Shown one piece after another: positions 10,251-19,255 of a stretch of DNA of 61,941 nt; positions within the stretch are counted from its first letter, which is position 1, and every line of letters begins with the position of its first letter. Source of the stretch: Pseudomonadota bacterium (lineage in GTDB: Bacteria; Pseudomonadota; Gammaproteobacteria; Burkholderiales; Burkholderiaceae_C); the NCBI GenBank assembly GCA_021807445.1, contig JAKBCY010000002.1:1-61941 (forward strand), written 5' to 3'. The notes beneath the pieces were generated by a model. It was not told the DNA's origin, did not search any database, and saw only the letters and a list, made by a program, of their open reading frames with translations. The translations under genes were made by a program, and so were the position numbers.

Positions 10251-11501
10251 ATGGACATCGACACTTGGCATCTTTCCGGCTGGGCGGCTGCGCTTGGGGT
10301 GGGGATGCTCATTGGAATCGAACGCGAACGCAGCGGAAACGCGAATGAGCGAAGTCCTGCAGGACTTCGCAGCTTCGTGCTTGCCGCGCTCGCTGGTGCG
10401 GTGGCTGGCACGCTTGGGCCTTGGGCATTGGCCGTGATGCTGGCTGCGGTAGCTTTGCATAGCTACGCTGGTTACCAACAGACGCGCAGGTACGATCCAG
10501 GCCTGACCACTGAGCTGGCATTGCTCCTGACCGTTCTGTTGGGCGCTCTGGCAATGCGCGAGGCAGGCCCCGCGGCAGCCCTCGGGGTATTGGTGACGGT
10601 GACGTTGTGGGCGAAACGGCAGCTGCACGGCTTCGCCCGCCGCGTACTCAGCGAGGGCGAACTTGGCCACGCCCTGTTTCTCGCGGCCGCAGTACTGATG
10701 GTTTTGCCGCTTTTGCCCAACAGGCCTGAGGCGTGGCTTGCCGGCCTCAACCCCCATGCGCTTTGGCTTCTGGCCGTGCTTGTGATGCTCGTGCAGGGCG
10801 TCGGGCATGTGGCGGTTCGCTGGCTTGGGCACTCGCGCGGACTGGCGCTGGTTGGTTTGGCGGGCGGCTTTGTTTCCAGTACGGCCACCATCGCAGCGAT
10901 GGCACAGCGTGCCCACGACACGCCCGATCTTTTTTCCGTGTGCCTCGGCGCGGCGCAGTTGTCAAACTTGGCAACAGTGCTGGAACTTGCCGCAATAGTG
11001 GCGATCCTGGCTCCGCCCTTGTTGGCCCTGCTCGCGCCGGCACTTCTCTTCTACGGCGCTGGTGCAACACTAGCGGCGCTCTGGGCATTGGGATGGAAAA
11101 TTCCGCAATCCGGCGCTGACGCAAAAACGCTGAGCACGGAGCGCCCCTATGACGCACGCGGCGCGCTGTTTTTTGCGTTGGTTTTATCAGTGATGCTGCT
11201 GCTCGCGCATCAAGCGATCGGCTGGCTCGGAGCTCGCGGCACCGTGGTTGGTCTGGGCCTGGCAGGGATCGCCGACGCGCATGCGGCATCGGCTACCGCT
11301 GCACAGCTCTGCGCAAGTCGCATGCTGTCCCCGCTCCAGGCCGTGACGGCCATTGCCGCCGCCGTGAGCACGAATGCCGTGAGCAAAATCTTTGCGGCGT
11401 TCGCCGGCCGCGCCAGACCATTTAGCTGGCGAGTCGCCGCCACGCAGGCTGGGTTAGTGACGCTGCTTTGGGCCGGTCTGCTCGCACGCGAGTGGCTTTG
11501 A
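10251..11501 (+). CDS. MgtC/SapB-DUF4010 family membrane protein
   Basis: N-terminal LGVGMLIGIERERSG, RSFVLAALAGAVAGTLG typical of MgtC-like; many TM helices and a C-terminal DUF4010-like half. Confidence 0.85.
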   Translation: MDIDTWHLSGWAAALGVGMLIGIERERSGNANERSPAGLRSFVLAALAGAVAGTLGPWALAVMLAAVALHSYAGYQQTRRYDPGLTTELALLLTVLLGALAMREAGPAAALGVLVTVTLWAKRQLHGFARRVLSEGELGHALFLAAAVLMVLPLLPNRPEAWLAGLNPHALWLLAVLVMLVQGVGHVAVRWLGHSRGLALVGLAGGFVSSTATIAAMAQRAHDTPDLFSVCLGAAQLSNLATVLELAAIVAILAPPLLALLAPALLFYGAGATLAALWALGWKIPQSGADAKTLSTERPYDARGALFFALVLSVMLLLAHQAIGWLGARGTVVGLGLAGIADAHAASATAAQLCASRMLSPLQAVTAIAAAVSTNAVSKIFAAFAGRARPFSWRVAATQAGLVTLLWAGLLAREWL

Positions 11502-11685
11502 GCGACACCGCCGTGCTTTGCACGCCATCGCGGAATACAAATCAACGGTTTTCCGAGGCTTGGCCGATACAATCGGTGGTTTGTCCGTGGAAACCGCGAG
11601 CCGGTGCGCCCAATTCGCCACGCCCGCCTGACGCTTGCGGTTCTACGACCATTGCCGCGCCGCGACCCGGCAACGCGCTTCTGTC

Positions 11686-13194
11686 ATGCCAACACCCACG
11701 ACCATCGACACCGCCGGCTTGCGCCTGGAATTCACACGTCACGGCGCACAGTCGCTCGCCACGGCGCGTAAAACCCTGGCCGCTCTTCCCCATTACCCCG
11801 CTGACCTGATCAGTGATGTCGTGCTCAATGGCAGTGAGGGCCGCCCGGCATGGCACATGCTCTCGCGCTTGGGTGCAAGCGGCCTCGATGCTGCATCGCA
11901 GGCCGCAGCCGAATTCCTGCATGCCGAGCATGCACGCATGGTGGAGTGGGCTGAGCGTACCGTGCAGGATGCCGATGGCGCAGGCCTGCACATCATTCAC
12001 CTTGGTGCAGGCGGCTCGGAAACGCCGATGCTCGCGTTGCACACTGCACTTTCGGTGCTGCAACGCCCACGATGCACGGTGCACTGGGTCGCCAATTTGG
12101 ATGGCGCCACACTCGATGCTGCGCTACGTGCAGCCGATCCGGCCCAAACCTGGGTTCTGATCAACAGCAAATCGTTCCGAACCCAGGAAGTCATGCGCAA
12201 TGCAGATGCGGTTGTGCGTTGGCTTTCGGCTCATATCGGCGCGGAGGCTGCTCGCCGGCGACTCGTGGCACTTACAGCCAACGCCGACCTCGCTCAGGAG
12301 CGCTTCGGGATGCCCGCCCCCCAAGTGTTTCGCGCCCTACCGGAAATCGGTGGTCGCTTTTCGGTTTGGAGCGTGCATGGGTTGGTGCTTTTGCTTGCTT
12401 TTGGAACCGAGGCGCTGGCCCGTTTGCACGCGGGCGCACGCGCGATGGACGAACATTTCCTCTCCACTCCCCTCGATGCAAGCGCCCCTGGGTTGATGGC
12501 CGGGCTGTCACACGCCTACCGCGTGCGCTTCGGGCTTCCCCTCCTATCCATTGGCCTGTATGGCGACGCCTTCGAGCACGTGCCCCTGTACCTTCAACAG
12601 TTGCTCATGGAATCGCTGGGCAAGTCCACCAGCGCCGACGGACTGCTCCCGGTACATGTCAGTGGTCCTGCCGTCATCAGTGGCGTAGGCACTCCCGTGC
12701 AGCACACTTATTTTCAACTTTTACACCAAGCTGCGGTGCCGGTATTCCATGAAATCGTGGCCGTTGCCAAGCCTTGGCATGCACGGCTGCAGGAGCATCT
12801 GGCCTTGCTGGCCAATGCGCTCGGCCAAGCGGACGCGTTATGGAGTGGTAAGGACGCGTCGAGTTGGCAGGCGGAACTCATTGGACAAGGCATGACGCCG
12901 GACAGCGCCGCGCGCGCAGCGCGGCACCGTGCCTGCCCGGGCGGACGCCCATCCACCTTTATTTGGATGGAGGAACTCTCCGCCTACCACTTGGGCGCGT
13001 TGCTCGCGCTTTATGAACACCGCACCGTGGTCGAAGGCTGGCTATACGGCATCAATCCCTTCGATCAGTGGGGCGTGGAACTCGGCAAAACCTTGGCTGC
13101 ACGCATCGAGCATGCCCTTTTGGCGCAGGATGCCCAAGGATTGACCGCCGAGACTGCAGCTTCGTTGAATTACCTACGAGAACGCTACGCATGA
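11686..13194 (+). CDS. pgi: Divergent glucose-6-phosphate isomerase homologue
   Basis: [58 protein letters not shown] align with PGI signatures; the catalytic-Glu motif is altered (see findings). Confidence 0.85.
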   Translation: MPTPTTIDTAGLRLEFTRHGAQSLATARKTLAALPHYPADLISDVVLNGSEGRPAWHMLSRLGASGLDAASQAAAEFLHAEHARMVEWAERTVQDADGAGLHIIHLGAGGSETPMLALHTALSVLQRPRCTVHWVANLDGATLDAALRAADPAQTWVLINSKSFRTQEVMRNADAVVRWLSAHIGAEAARRRLVALTANADLAQERFGMPAPQVFRALPEIGGRFSVWSVHGLVLLLAFGTEALARLHAGARAMDEHFLSTPLDASAPGLMAGLSHAYRVRFGLPLLSIGLYGDAFEHVPLYLQQLLMESLGKSTSADGLLPVHVSGPAVISGVGTPVQHTYFQLLHQAAVPVFHEIVAVAKPWHARLQEHLALLANALGQADALWSGKDASSWQAELIGQGMTPDSAARAARHRACPGGRPSTFIWMEELSAYHLGALLALYEHRTVVEGWLYGINPFDQWGVELGKTLAARIEHALLAQDAQGLTAETAASLNYLRERYA

Positions 13195-14735
13195 ACCCCA
13201 CCGAATCCAGCAAACACGCAGGCGACTTTCCGGTAAAGCCGCAGGACGGTCCTCAAGTTGACCCAACATCGCTTGCGGCGCAGCGGCGCGCCAAGCTCGC
13301 CGCACTCCGTGCAAGTGGGCCCGTGTATCCCAATGACTTCAAGCCTGACGCGTGCGCTGCGGATTTGCATGGGCGCTTCGACACAATCGATGCATCCACA
13401 ATCCTGGAGACAAACCATCAGGTGAAAATCGCCGGGCGACTCATGCTCAAGCGTGTCATGGGAAAAGCCAGCTTTGGCACGCTGCAGGACGGCAGCGGCC
13501 GCATGCAAATCTATGTCAACAATGACCACGCCGGGGAAGCAAACCACGCGGCGTTCAAGCATTTCGACCTTGGCGACATCCTCGCGTGTGAGGGCACCCT
13601 GTTCAAGACACGGGCCGGTGAACTCACCGTACAGGCGACCAGCGTACGCCTGCTAGCAAAAAACCTGCAACCCCTTCCCGACAAGTTTCACGGCCTCGAA
13701 GATGTCGAAACACGCTACCGTCAGCGCTATATCGACCTTCTGGTCACGCCCGAATCGCGACAACGCTTCGTACAGCGCGGGCGCATCGTTTCGGCCCTGC
13801 GCCATGAGATGGAGGAAACGGGTTTCGTCGAAGTCGAAACCCCCATGCTGCACCCCATCCCGGGTGGCGCGAACGCCAAGCCCTTCGTGACCCACCACAA
13901 CGCGCTGGACCAGCAGATGTTCCTGCGCATCGCCCCTGAACTTTATCTCAAGCGACTCGTGGTCGGGGGCTTCGAACGCGTGTTCGAGATTAACCGCAAC
14001 TTCCGCAATGAAGGCATCTCGGTGCGCCACAATCCGGAGTTCACGATGATGGAGTTCTACGCGGCATATTGGAACCACGGCGACGTGATGAATTTCACTG
14101 AACAACTCATTCGCCAAGCAGCCATCCGTGCGTGCGGCTCATCACGCGTGAGCTACCAGGGGCGCGAGGTTGACTTGGAATCGCCTTTCGCGCGCCTGAG
14201 CGTGCACGATGCCCTCGTGGCCCATGCCGGGCTCACGCCCGCGCAGGCCGTCGATTCGGCCGTTCTGCGCGCACGCCTGCTGGCAGCTGGGGAAAAAGCC
14301 CCAGCGCACTGGAGCCTGGCGGAGCTCCAGTTCGGCCTGTTCGAGGCGGTCGTTGAAGACCACCTCTGGCAGCCCACGTTCATTGTCGACTACCCGGTGG
14401 AAGTCTCGCCGCTTGCGCGCGCCAGCGACGCCGACCCGAATATCACCGAGCGGTTTGAGCTGTTTGCCACCGGGCGTGAAATCGCGAACGGATTTTCGGA
14501 GCTAAACGATCCCGAAGACCAAGCTGCGCGCTTCGCTGCTCAAGCGGCGAACAAGAGCGCGGGCGATGAAGAGGCGATGTACTTTGACGCCGACTATATC
14601 CGCGCGCTGGAGGTGGGTATGCCCCCGGCGGGAGGCTGCGGCATCGGCATCGACCGACTCGTCATGCTCTTGACGGACGCACCCAGCATCCGTGACGTAA
14701 TCCTGTTTCCCGCTCTGCGCCGCTTGGCGGATTGA
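13191..14735 (+). CDS. lysS: Lysyl-tRNA synthetase (class II)
   Basis: [77 protein letters not shown]; start ATG 13191 overlaps the pgi stop. Confidence 0.97.
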   Translation: MNPTESSKHAGDFPVKPQDGPQVDPTSLAAQRRAKLAALRASGPVYPNDFKPDACAADLHGRFDTIDASTILETNHQVKIAGRLMLKRVMGKASFGTLQDGSGRMQIYVNNDHAGEANHAAFKHFDLGDILACEGTLFKTRAGELTVQATSVRLLAKNLQPLPDKFHGLEDVETRYRQRYIDLLVTPESRQRFVQRGRIVSALRHEMEETGFVEVETPMLHPIPGGANAKPFVTHHNALDQQMFLRIAPELYLKRLVVGGFERVFEINRNFRNEGISVRHNPEFTMMEFYAAYWNHGDVMNFTEQLIRQAAIRACGSSRVSYQGREVDLESPFARLSVHDALVAHAGLTPAQAVDSAVLRARLLAAGEKAPAHWSLAELQFGLFEAVVEDHLWQPTFIVDYPVEVSPLARASDADPNITERFELFATGREIANGFSELNDPEDQAARFAAQAANKSAGDEEAMYFDADYIRALEVGMPPAGGCGIGIDRLVMLLTDAPSIRDVILFPALRRLAD

Positions 14736-14753
14736 AGCGAAACCCTGCCGACC

Positions 14754-15518
14754 ATGAAGCGCCTACGCCAACCACCTGGCCAGCCTTTCATCTGCCAGGA
14801 CCGCGGTGAAGTGTCACTACACTTTTCGATGGCCACCGTCCAAAGCCGCATGCGCGTCGCCGCGCCCGACAAGCTGGTGCTGGACTACACGCGCAGCATG
14901 ATGGCTTTCTTGCTATTCAAGCCAGAGCCGGCCCATATTGTGATGGTTGGTCTGGGAGGCGGCTCGCTGGCTAAGTACTGCCACGCCAAACTACCGCACA
15001 CCCGCTTCACCGCGCTGGAAATTAGCCCTGAGGTCATCGCCATGCGCGAGCTTTTTTCCATTCCGCCGGACGACGAGCGACTGCAAGTTGTGTGCACCGA
15101 CGGTGCGGTTTGGATACGCGACAATCCCGCTTGGTGCGACGTGCTGATGCTCGACGGGTTTGACGCGCAGGGCCTGCCGCCTAGCCTGTGCAGTCAGTCA
15201 TTCTTTGATGACTGCGCTAAAGCCCTGCAGCCCGGCGGTGTTCTGGTGTCGAACATCTGGGCAAAGGACAGGCTACGCGACGTGATCATTGATCGGCTGC
15301 AACGCAGCTTCGATGGCTCGGTTCTCACCCTGCTAGCCGAGGATGGCGAGAACACCATCGCCCTCGCAAGCAGGCTTACACCACCACCGTCGTCCGCAAC
15401 GCTGCGCGATCGGGCGCGACAACTCGCGGACGTGCACCCGGTCGAGCTAGACACCAGCGCTGCAAAATTGGCTCAGGCGCGGGCGGAAATCCCCACCATG
15501 GTCACGTTCTCGATCTAA
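14754..15518 (+). CDS. Spermidine synthase-like SAM-dependent transferase fold protein
   Basis: LVLDYTRSMMAFLLF, VMVGLGGGSLAKYC, VLMLDGFDAQGLPPSLCSQSFFDDCAKALQPGGVLVSNIW. Confidence 0.75.
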   Translation: MKRLRQPPGQPFICQDRGEVSLHFSMATVQSRMRVAAPDKLVLDYTRSMMAFLLFKPEPAHIVMVGLGGGSLAKYCHAKLPHTRFTALEISPEVIAMRELFSIPPDDERLQVVCTDGAVWIRDNPAWCDVLMLDGFDAQGLPPSLCSQSFFDDCAKALQPGGVLVSNIWAKDRLRDVIIDRLQRSFDGSVLTLLAEDGENTIALASRLTPPPSSATLRDRARQLADVHPVELDTSAAKLAQARAEIPTMVTFSI

Positions 15519-15551
15519 TTGGCGGCGAGGCGAGGCGCCGGCGCGGATAGC

Positions 15552-15791
15552 TCAAGTCGCGCGCAGAAGTGCGACAATTTCATCCTTGATTTTCAAGCGC
15601 AACGCGCGAAGCGCCTTGAGTTGATCATCGCCAGCGGGTACTTCACCGCGCTCGATGCGCACGATTTCGGAACTTGTTGCATCGAAACGCCCACAAAGCG
15701 CGTTGAAATGCCCATCACGCGCGCGCAGCGTCACAATGGCCTGTGCGAACTCGGGAAACTCACGCAGTAAATCGTGATGATCCATCCACAT
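15552..15791 (-). CDS. Small DUF465/YdcH-like protein
   Basis: 79 aa: DHHDLLREFPEFAQAIVTLRARDGHFNALCGRFDATSSEIVRIERGEVPAGDDQLKALRALRLKIKDEI matches the DUF465 pattern. Confidence 0.75.
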   Translation of the reverse strand: MWMDHHDLLREFPEFAQAIVTLRARDGHFNALCGRFDATSSEIVRIERGEVPAGDDQLKALRALRLKIKDEIVALLRAT

Positions 15792-15939
15792 GGTCGGGCT
15801 CCAGATTTTCGGTAATGTTGATACTACCCGCCCCTACCATAACGCGGTTGACTGACTCTGCGTCACGCGAGTTGTGTACATTCGGCAGGCTACCGCGGAA
15901 ATCATGCGATCCAAAGCACCAACTCAAAAAAACCGCCCC

Positions 15940-16428
15940 ATGAGCACCCCTCTCCATGTTATTTTCTGGCGCCATGCCGAAGCCGAAGAACTTGACACTG
16001 GCCCCGGCAACACAGCCGACTTGCAGCGTGCACTGACGCGGCAGGGTCGACGCGATGCCAGCCGGATGGCTGCATGGATCAAAGCTCACGTGCCAAAGCC
16101 CTGGCTTGTCTGTACAAGCCCAGCAGTGCGCGCCCGCCAGACGGCGATGACTCTTGCGGACTATCCAACCGAGGACGCACGCTTGGCTCCGGGTCGGAGC
16201 ATCGAGGACTTGCTCGATGTGATTGGTAGCCATCAAGACACCCACAATGCCTTGATCCTATGCGGTCACCAGCCAACCCTTGGAAGCGCCGCATTGCGCT
16301 GGCTGGCCGGCTGTGAGCAGCCGTTCAGCATCCGCAAGGGCGGACTGATCTGGGTCGCGGATCGCCTGCGTGAGGGAGCTTCAAACCGCATCCTTCGAGC
16401 CAGCCTCAGCCCGGACCTGCTGGACTGA
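15940..16428 (+). CDS. sixA: SixA-like phosphohistidine phosphatase (histidine phosphatase superfamily)
   Basis: VIFWRHAEAE (RHxE), LTRQGRRDASRMAAWI, TSPAVRARQTA, LILCGHQPTLG. Confidence 0.85.
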   Translation: MSTPLHVIFWRHAEAEELDTGPGNTADLQRALTRQGRRDASRMAAWIKAHVPKPWLVCTSPAVRARQTAMTLADYPTEDARLAPGRSIEDLLDVIGSHQDTHNALILCGHQPTLGSAALRWLAGCEQPFSIRKGGLIWVADRLREGASNRILRASLSPDLLD

Positions 16429-16656
16429 TCCGTGCGCTCCCGGGCCGAGAAGGGAGGCCACGTGTCGCGGGGAAAACCTTGGATGCGCCGTTGACCGCGC
16501 GGCAGATTTAACCCAGCATCCGCATGCGAGCAAGCTGTGTCTCCACTGTTCCCCGATTTTCTCGGATCATCCACTCCACCGTAAGCCCAGGGGCTCGAAC
16601 TGGACGGATCACCGCGTGCGTGCACGCAACGTGATTGATCGGATTCGGTCATCAGT

Positions 16657-16674
16657 CCGTCACATTTCCTTCAT
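16657..16674 (+). promoter_or_regulatory. Candidate Pho box upstream of the OlsB-like gene
   Basis: CCGTCAC-ATTT-CCTTCAT: two 7-mers resembling CTGTCAT with 11-bp spacing, 52 bp upstream of ATG 16726. Confidence 0.5.
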
Positions 16675-16725
16675 CGCATCGTCACGATCGGTCCGTATCG
16701 TTCGGGCAGGAAGGAGAAAAAACCG

Positions 16726-17568
16726 ATGCAAGAATGCGAAGAAACGGGCCTGACTGCACTGGCCTCCCACGAAACAGTGCGGGCACCAGTCGGGGTGCGA
16801 CGCGACATTTCGCGCAAAAACACCATTGACATCCTGATTCCTGACGACTATCCAGGCCTGACTGTCGCTTGGGCACGGCATGAGCACGAAGTGCGCGAGG
16901 CGCAACGCCTGCGCTGGAAGGTCTTCGCAGATGAATTGGGTGCACGAATCGCCACCCCGTTGCCGGGCCACGACATCGATATTTTCGACCCCTATTGTGA
17001 CCACCTTTTGGTGCGAAGCGCCGAAGGCCAATTGGTCGGCACTTATCGCGTACTGCCCCCACACCAGGCCCAGCGTGTTGGAGGGCTGTATTCCGAGATC
17101 GAATTCGATCTTACCCGCTTGATCCACCTGCGCCCGCGCCTGCTCGAACTGGGCCGCTCATGCGTCCACCGCGACTTTCGCGGCGGAGCCGTGATCATGG
17201 CGCTGTGGGCAGGGTTGGCAGACTACATGCGTCGCCACGCTCTGGATGCGATGATTGGCTGCGCCAGCGTGGCCATGCATGACGGCGGACACTATGCGGC
17301 AAGCCTGTGGGCCGCGCTGCGTAAGACCCATCTCGCCCCTGTTGAAGATCATATGCAGCCGCGTCTGCCATTGCCCGTGGCAAATCTGCGCCAGGACCTA
17401 CCCGCCCAGCCGCCGCCCTTGCTCAAAGGCTACCTTCGGGTGGGGGCAAGGATTTGCGGCGCCCCGGCGTGGGACCCTGATTTCAATACCGCAGACTTTC
17501 CCATCCTGATGCGCTTGAGCGATGTCAGCTCCCGCTATGCGCGACATTTTTTAAATAGCGCTCGCTGA
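16726..17568 (+). CDS. GNAT-type N-acyltransferase, OlsB-like (ornithine lipid) / hemolysin-like family
   Basis: EVREAQRLRWKVFADELGA, FDPYCDHLLVRS, GQLVGTYRVLPP, YSEIEFDLTRL, ELGRSCVHRDFRGGAVIMALWAGL, IGCASVAMHDGG; RBS aaggag upstream. Confidence 0.82.
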   Translation: MQECEETGLTALASHETVRAPVGVRRDISRKNTIDILIPDDYPGLTVAWARHEHEVREAQRLRWKVFADELGARIATPLPGHDIDIFDPYCDHLLVRSAEGQLVGTYRVLPPHQAQRVGGLYSEIEFDLTRLIHLRPRLLELGRSCVHRDFRGGAVIMALWAGLADYMRRHALDAMIGCASVAMHDGGHYAASLWAALRKTHLAPVEDHMQPRLPLPVANLRQDLPAQPPPLLKGYLRVGARICGAPAWDPDFNTADFPILMRLSDVSSRYARHFLNSAR

Positions 17569-17583
17569 GTGCGCTTGGTGTCT

Positions 17584-19110
17584 TTAGGCGATCTGCACAG
17601 CCTCGAGTCGCATCTCCACACCCGCGCGACGCCATTCAGCGACTTCCTGCTCCAGGCTGTACTGGGTCAACGGCGAAGCCTTCAACCAGAAGGAATTGAC
17701 CTGAAGGCGAGCCCCCTGCACACCATCCCTGCTACCGCCGGGAATCAATCGCAGACCACTGATGTCAACATCATGCCGATTGCGAGCAAATAGCACGGCG
17801 AGGCGCAGCGCAAGCACCGCACGCAGATCGAGGTTGATCGCATCCAAACCACCCAGCTTTTTTAGTTTGCCACCGTGGCACAGCAACATCTCGGCGATGG
17901 TGGCCTGCTCGCTGCGTGAGAAACCGGGCATATCCGCGTTGGCAACGATATAAGCTGAATGCTTGTGATAGGCGCTATGTGCAATCGAAAGCCCTACCTC
18001 GTGGAGCTCGGCAGCCCAGCGGACTGCTTGCTGCTCGCCGGAGCTGACTTGTGGGTACAACTGCAGCAACAGCGACAGCGCCAGTGCCTCGACCCGCGAG
18101 GCCTGCCCCGCATCAACGCCATAGCGTTGCATAAACTGCTGTACCGTGAGCGCGCGCATATCTTGGTGCTGCTCCCGGCCCAACAGGTCATAAAGCACTC
18201 CAAGCCGCAGCCCGGCGTCCGTTGCCTCCATGTCCTTGAGCCCGAGTTCTTCGAACACCGCGAGCATGATGGCCAAACCGCCAGCCGCCACCGGCAAACG
18301 GTCCTGTTTCAACCCAACCATCTTGAGCGCGCTCAGGTCGCCAGCGCGCACATAGATCTTGCGCAACTCGCGCAAGCCACCGCGCGTGATGCCCAGTGAC
18401 TGCGCACCGGCGTTGAGCTGGTTACCGACTAGGATATCTGCCAGAGCCCGGGCCGTTCCGCTAGATCCCACAGCATTTGCCCAGCCAGCCTTGCGGAACG
18501 CGCGGGCAATGATCTGAATTTCCCGTTGCGCTGCCAGTTCCGCCGACTTCATGCGTTGCTCGTCGACAAAACCACCTGGAAAAAAGTCGCGGCTCATGGA
18601 CACGCAGCCGATATACAACGACTCCATGATGCGCGGTTCCAACCCTGCGCCGACGATGAATTCGGTGGACCCACCGCCGATGTCCACGACAAGTCGGTTG
18701 CCCCCAGCCGGGGCCACCGAGTGTGCCGCCCCGATATACACCAACCTCGCCTCCTCGCGGCCAGCGATCACCTCAATTGGAAAGCCTAGCGCGGCCTGAG
18801 CACGCTCCAGAAAGGCCTGCGCATTCTTGGCCACGCGAACTGCATTGGTGGCTACCGCGCGCACCCGCTCGGGCTGGAACTGACGCAGCCGCTCGCCAAA
18901 ACGGCTGAGCGCCGCAAGCGCACGCTGCTGCGACTCCTCGGTCAGATTCTTATTCGCATCCAACCCCGCACCAAGGCGTACGGGCTCGCGCAAAGAGTCC
19001 AGCGGATAAATTTGCGCCCCATGCTTGTCCTCGGAAGCTTTTCCCACCAGCATGCGAAAACTGTTGGAGCCGAGGTCAACGGCGGCTAAATGTTGGATAC
19101 TCAGGGACAT
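17584..19110 (-). CDS. ppx: Exopolyphosphatase (Ppx/GppA family)
   Basis: AAVDLGSNSFRMLVG, VATNAVRVAKNA, LVVDIGGGSTEFIVG, VGSSGTARAL. Confidence 0.95.
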   Translation of the reverse strand: MSLSIQHLAAVDLGSNSFRMLVGKASEDKHGAQIYPLDSLREPVRLGAGLDANKNLTEESQQRALAALSRFGERLRQFQPERVRAVATNAVRVAKNAQAFLERAQAALGFPIEVIAGREEARLVYIGAAHSVAPAGGNRLVVDIGGGSTEFIVGAGLEPRIMESLYIGCVSMSRDFFPGGFVDEQRMKSAELAAQREIQIIARAFRKAGWANAVGSSGTARALADILVGNQLNAGAQSLGITRGGLRELRKIYVRAGDLSALKMVGLKQDRLPVAAGGLAIMLAVFEELGLKDMEATDAGLRLGVLYDLLGREQHQDMRALTVQQFMQRYGVDAGQASRVEALALSLLLQLYPQVSSGEQQAVRWAAELHEVGLSIAHSAYHKHSAYIVANADMPGFSRSEQATIAEMLLCHGGKLKKLGGLDAINLDLRAVLALRLAVLFARNRHDVDISGLRLIPGGSRDGVQGARLQVNSFWLKASPLTQYSLEQEVAEWRRAGVEMRLEAVQIA

Positions 19111-19150
19111 CGGAGCAATTAGAGTGCCGGTAGATGACAAGAATTTGACT

Positions 19151-19168
19151 CTGTCACGAGGCTTTCAC
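19151..19168 (+). promoter_or_regulatory. Candidate Pho box in the ppx-ppk divergent intergenic region
   Basis: CTGTCAC-GAGG-CTTTCAC, 11-bp spaced direct repeat oriented towards ppk. Confidence 0.6.
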
Positions 19169-19255
19169 GTAGACATGACATCCTAAGCTTTCATTGCTCT
19201 CTCCTGCCTTTGGCTCGGTCCCCACTGCACCGTGGAGCACAATTCAGACTTCGAC

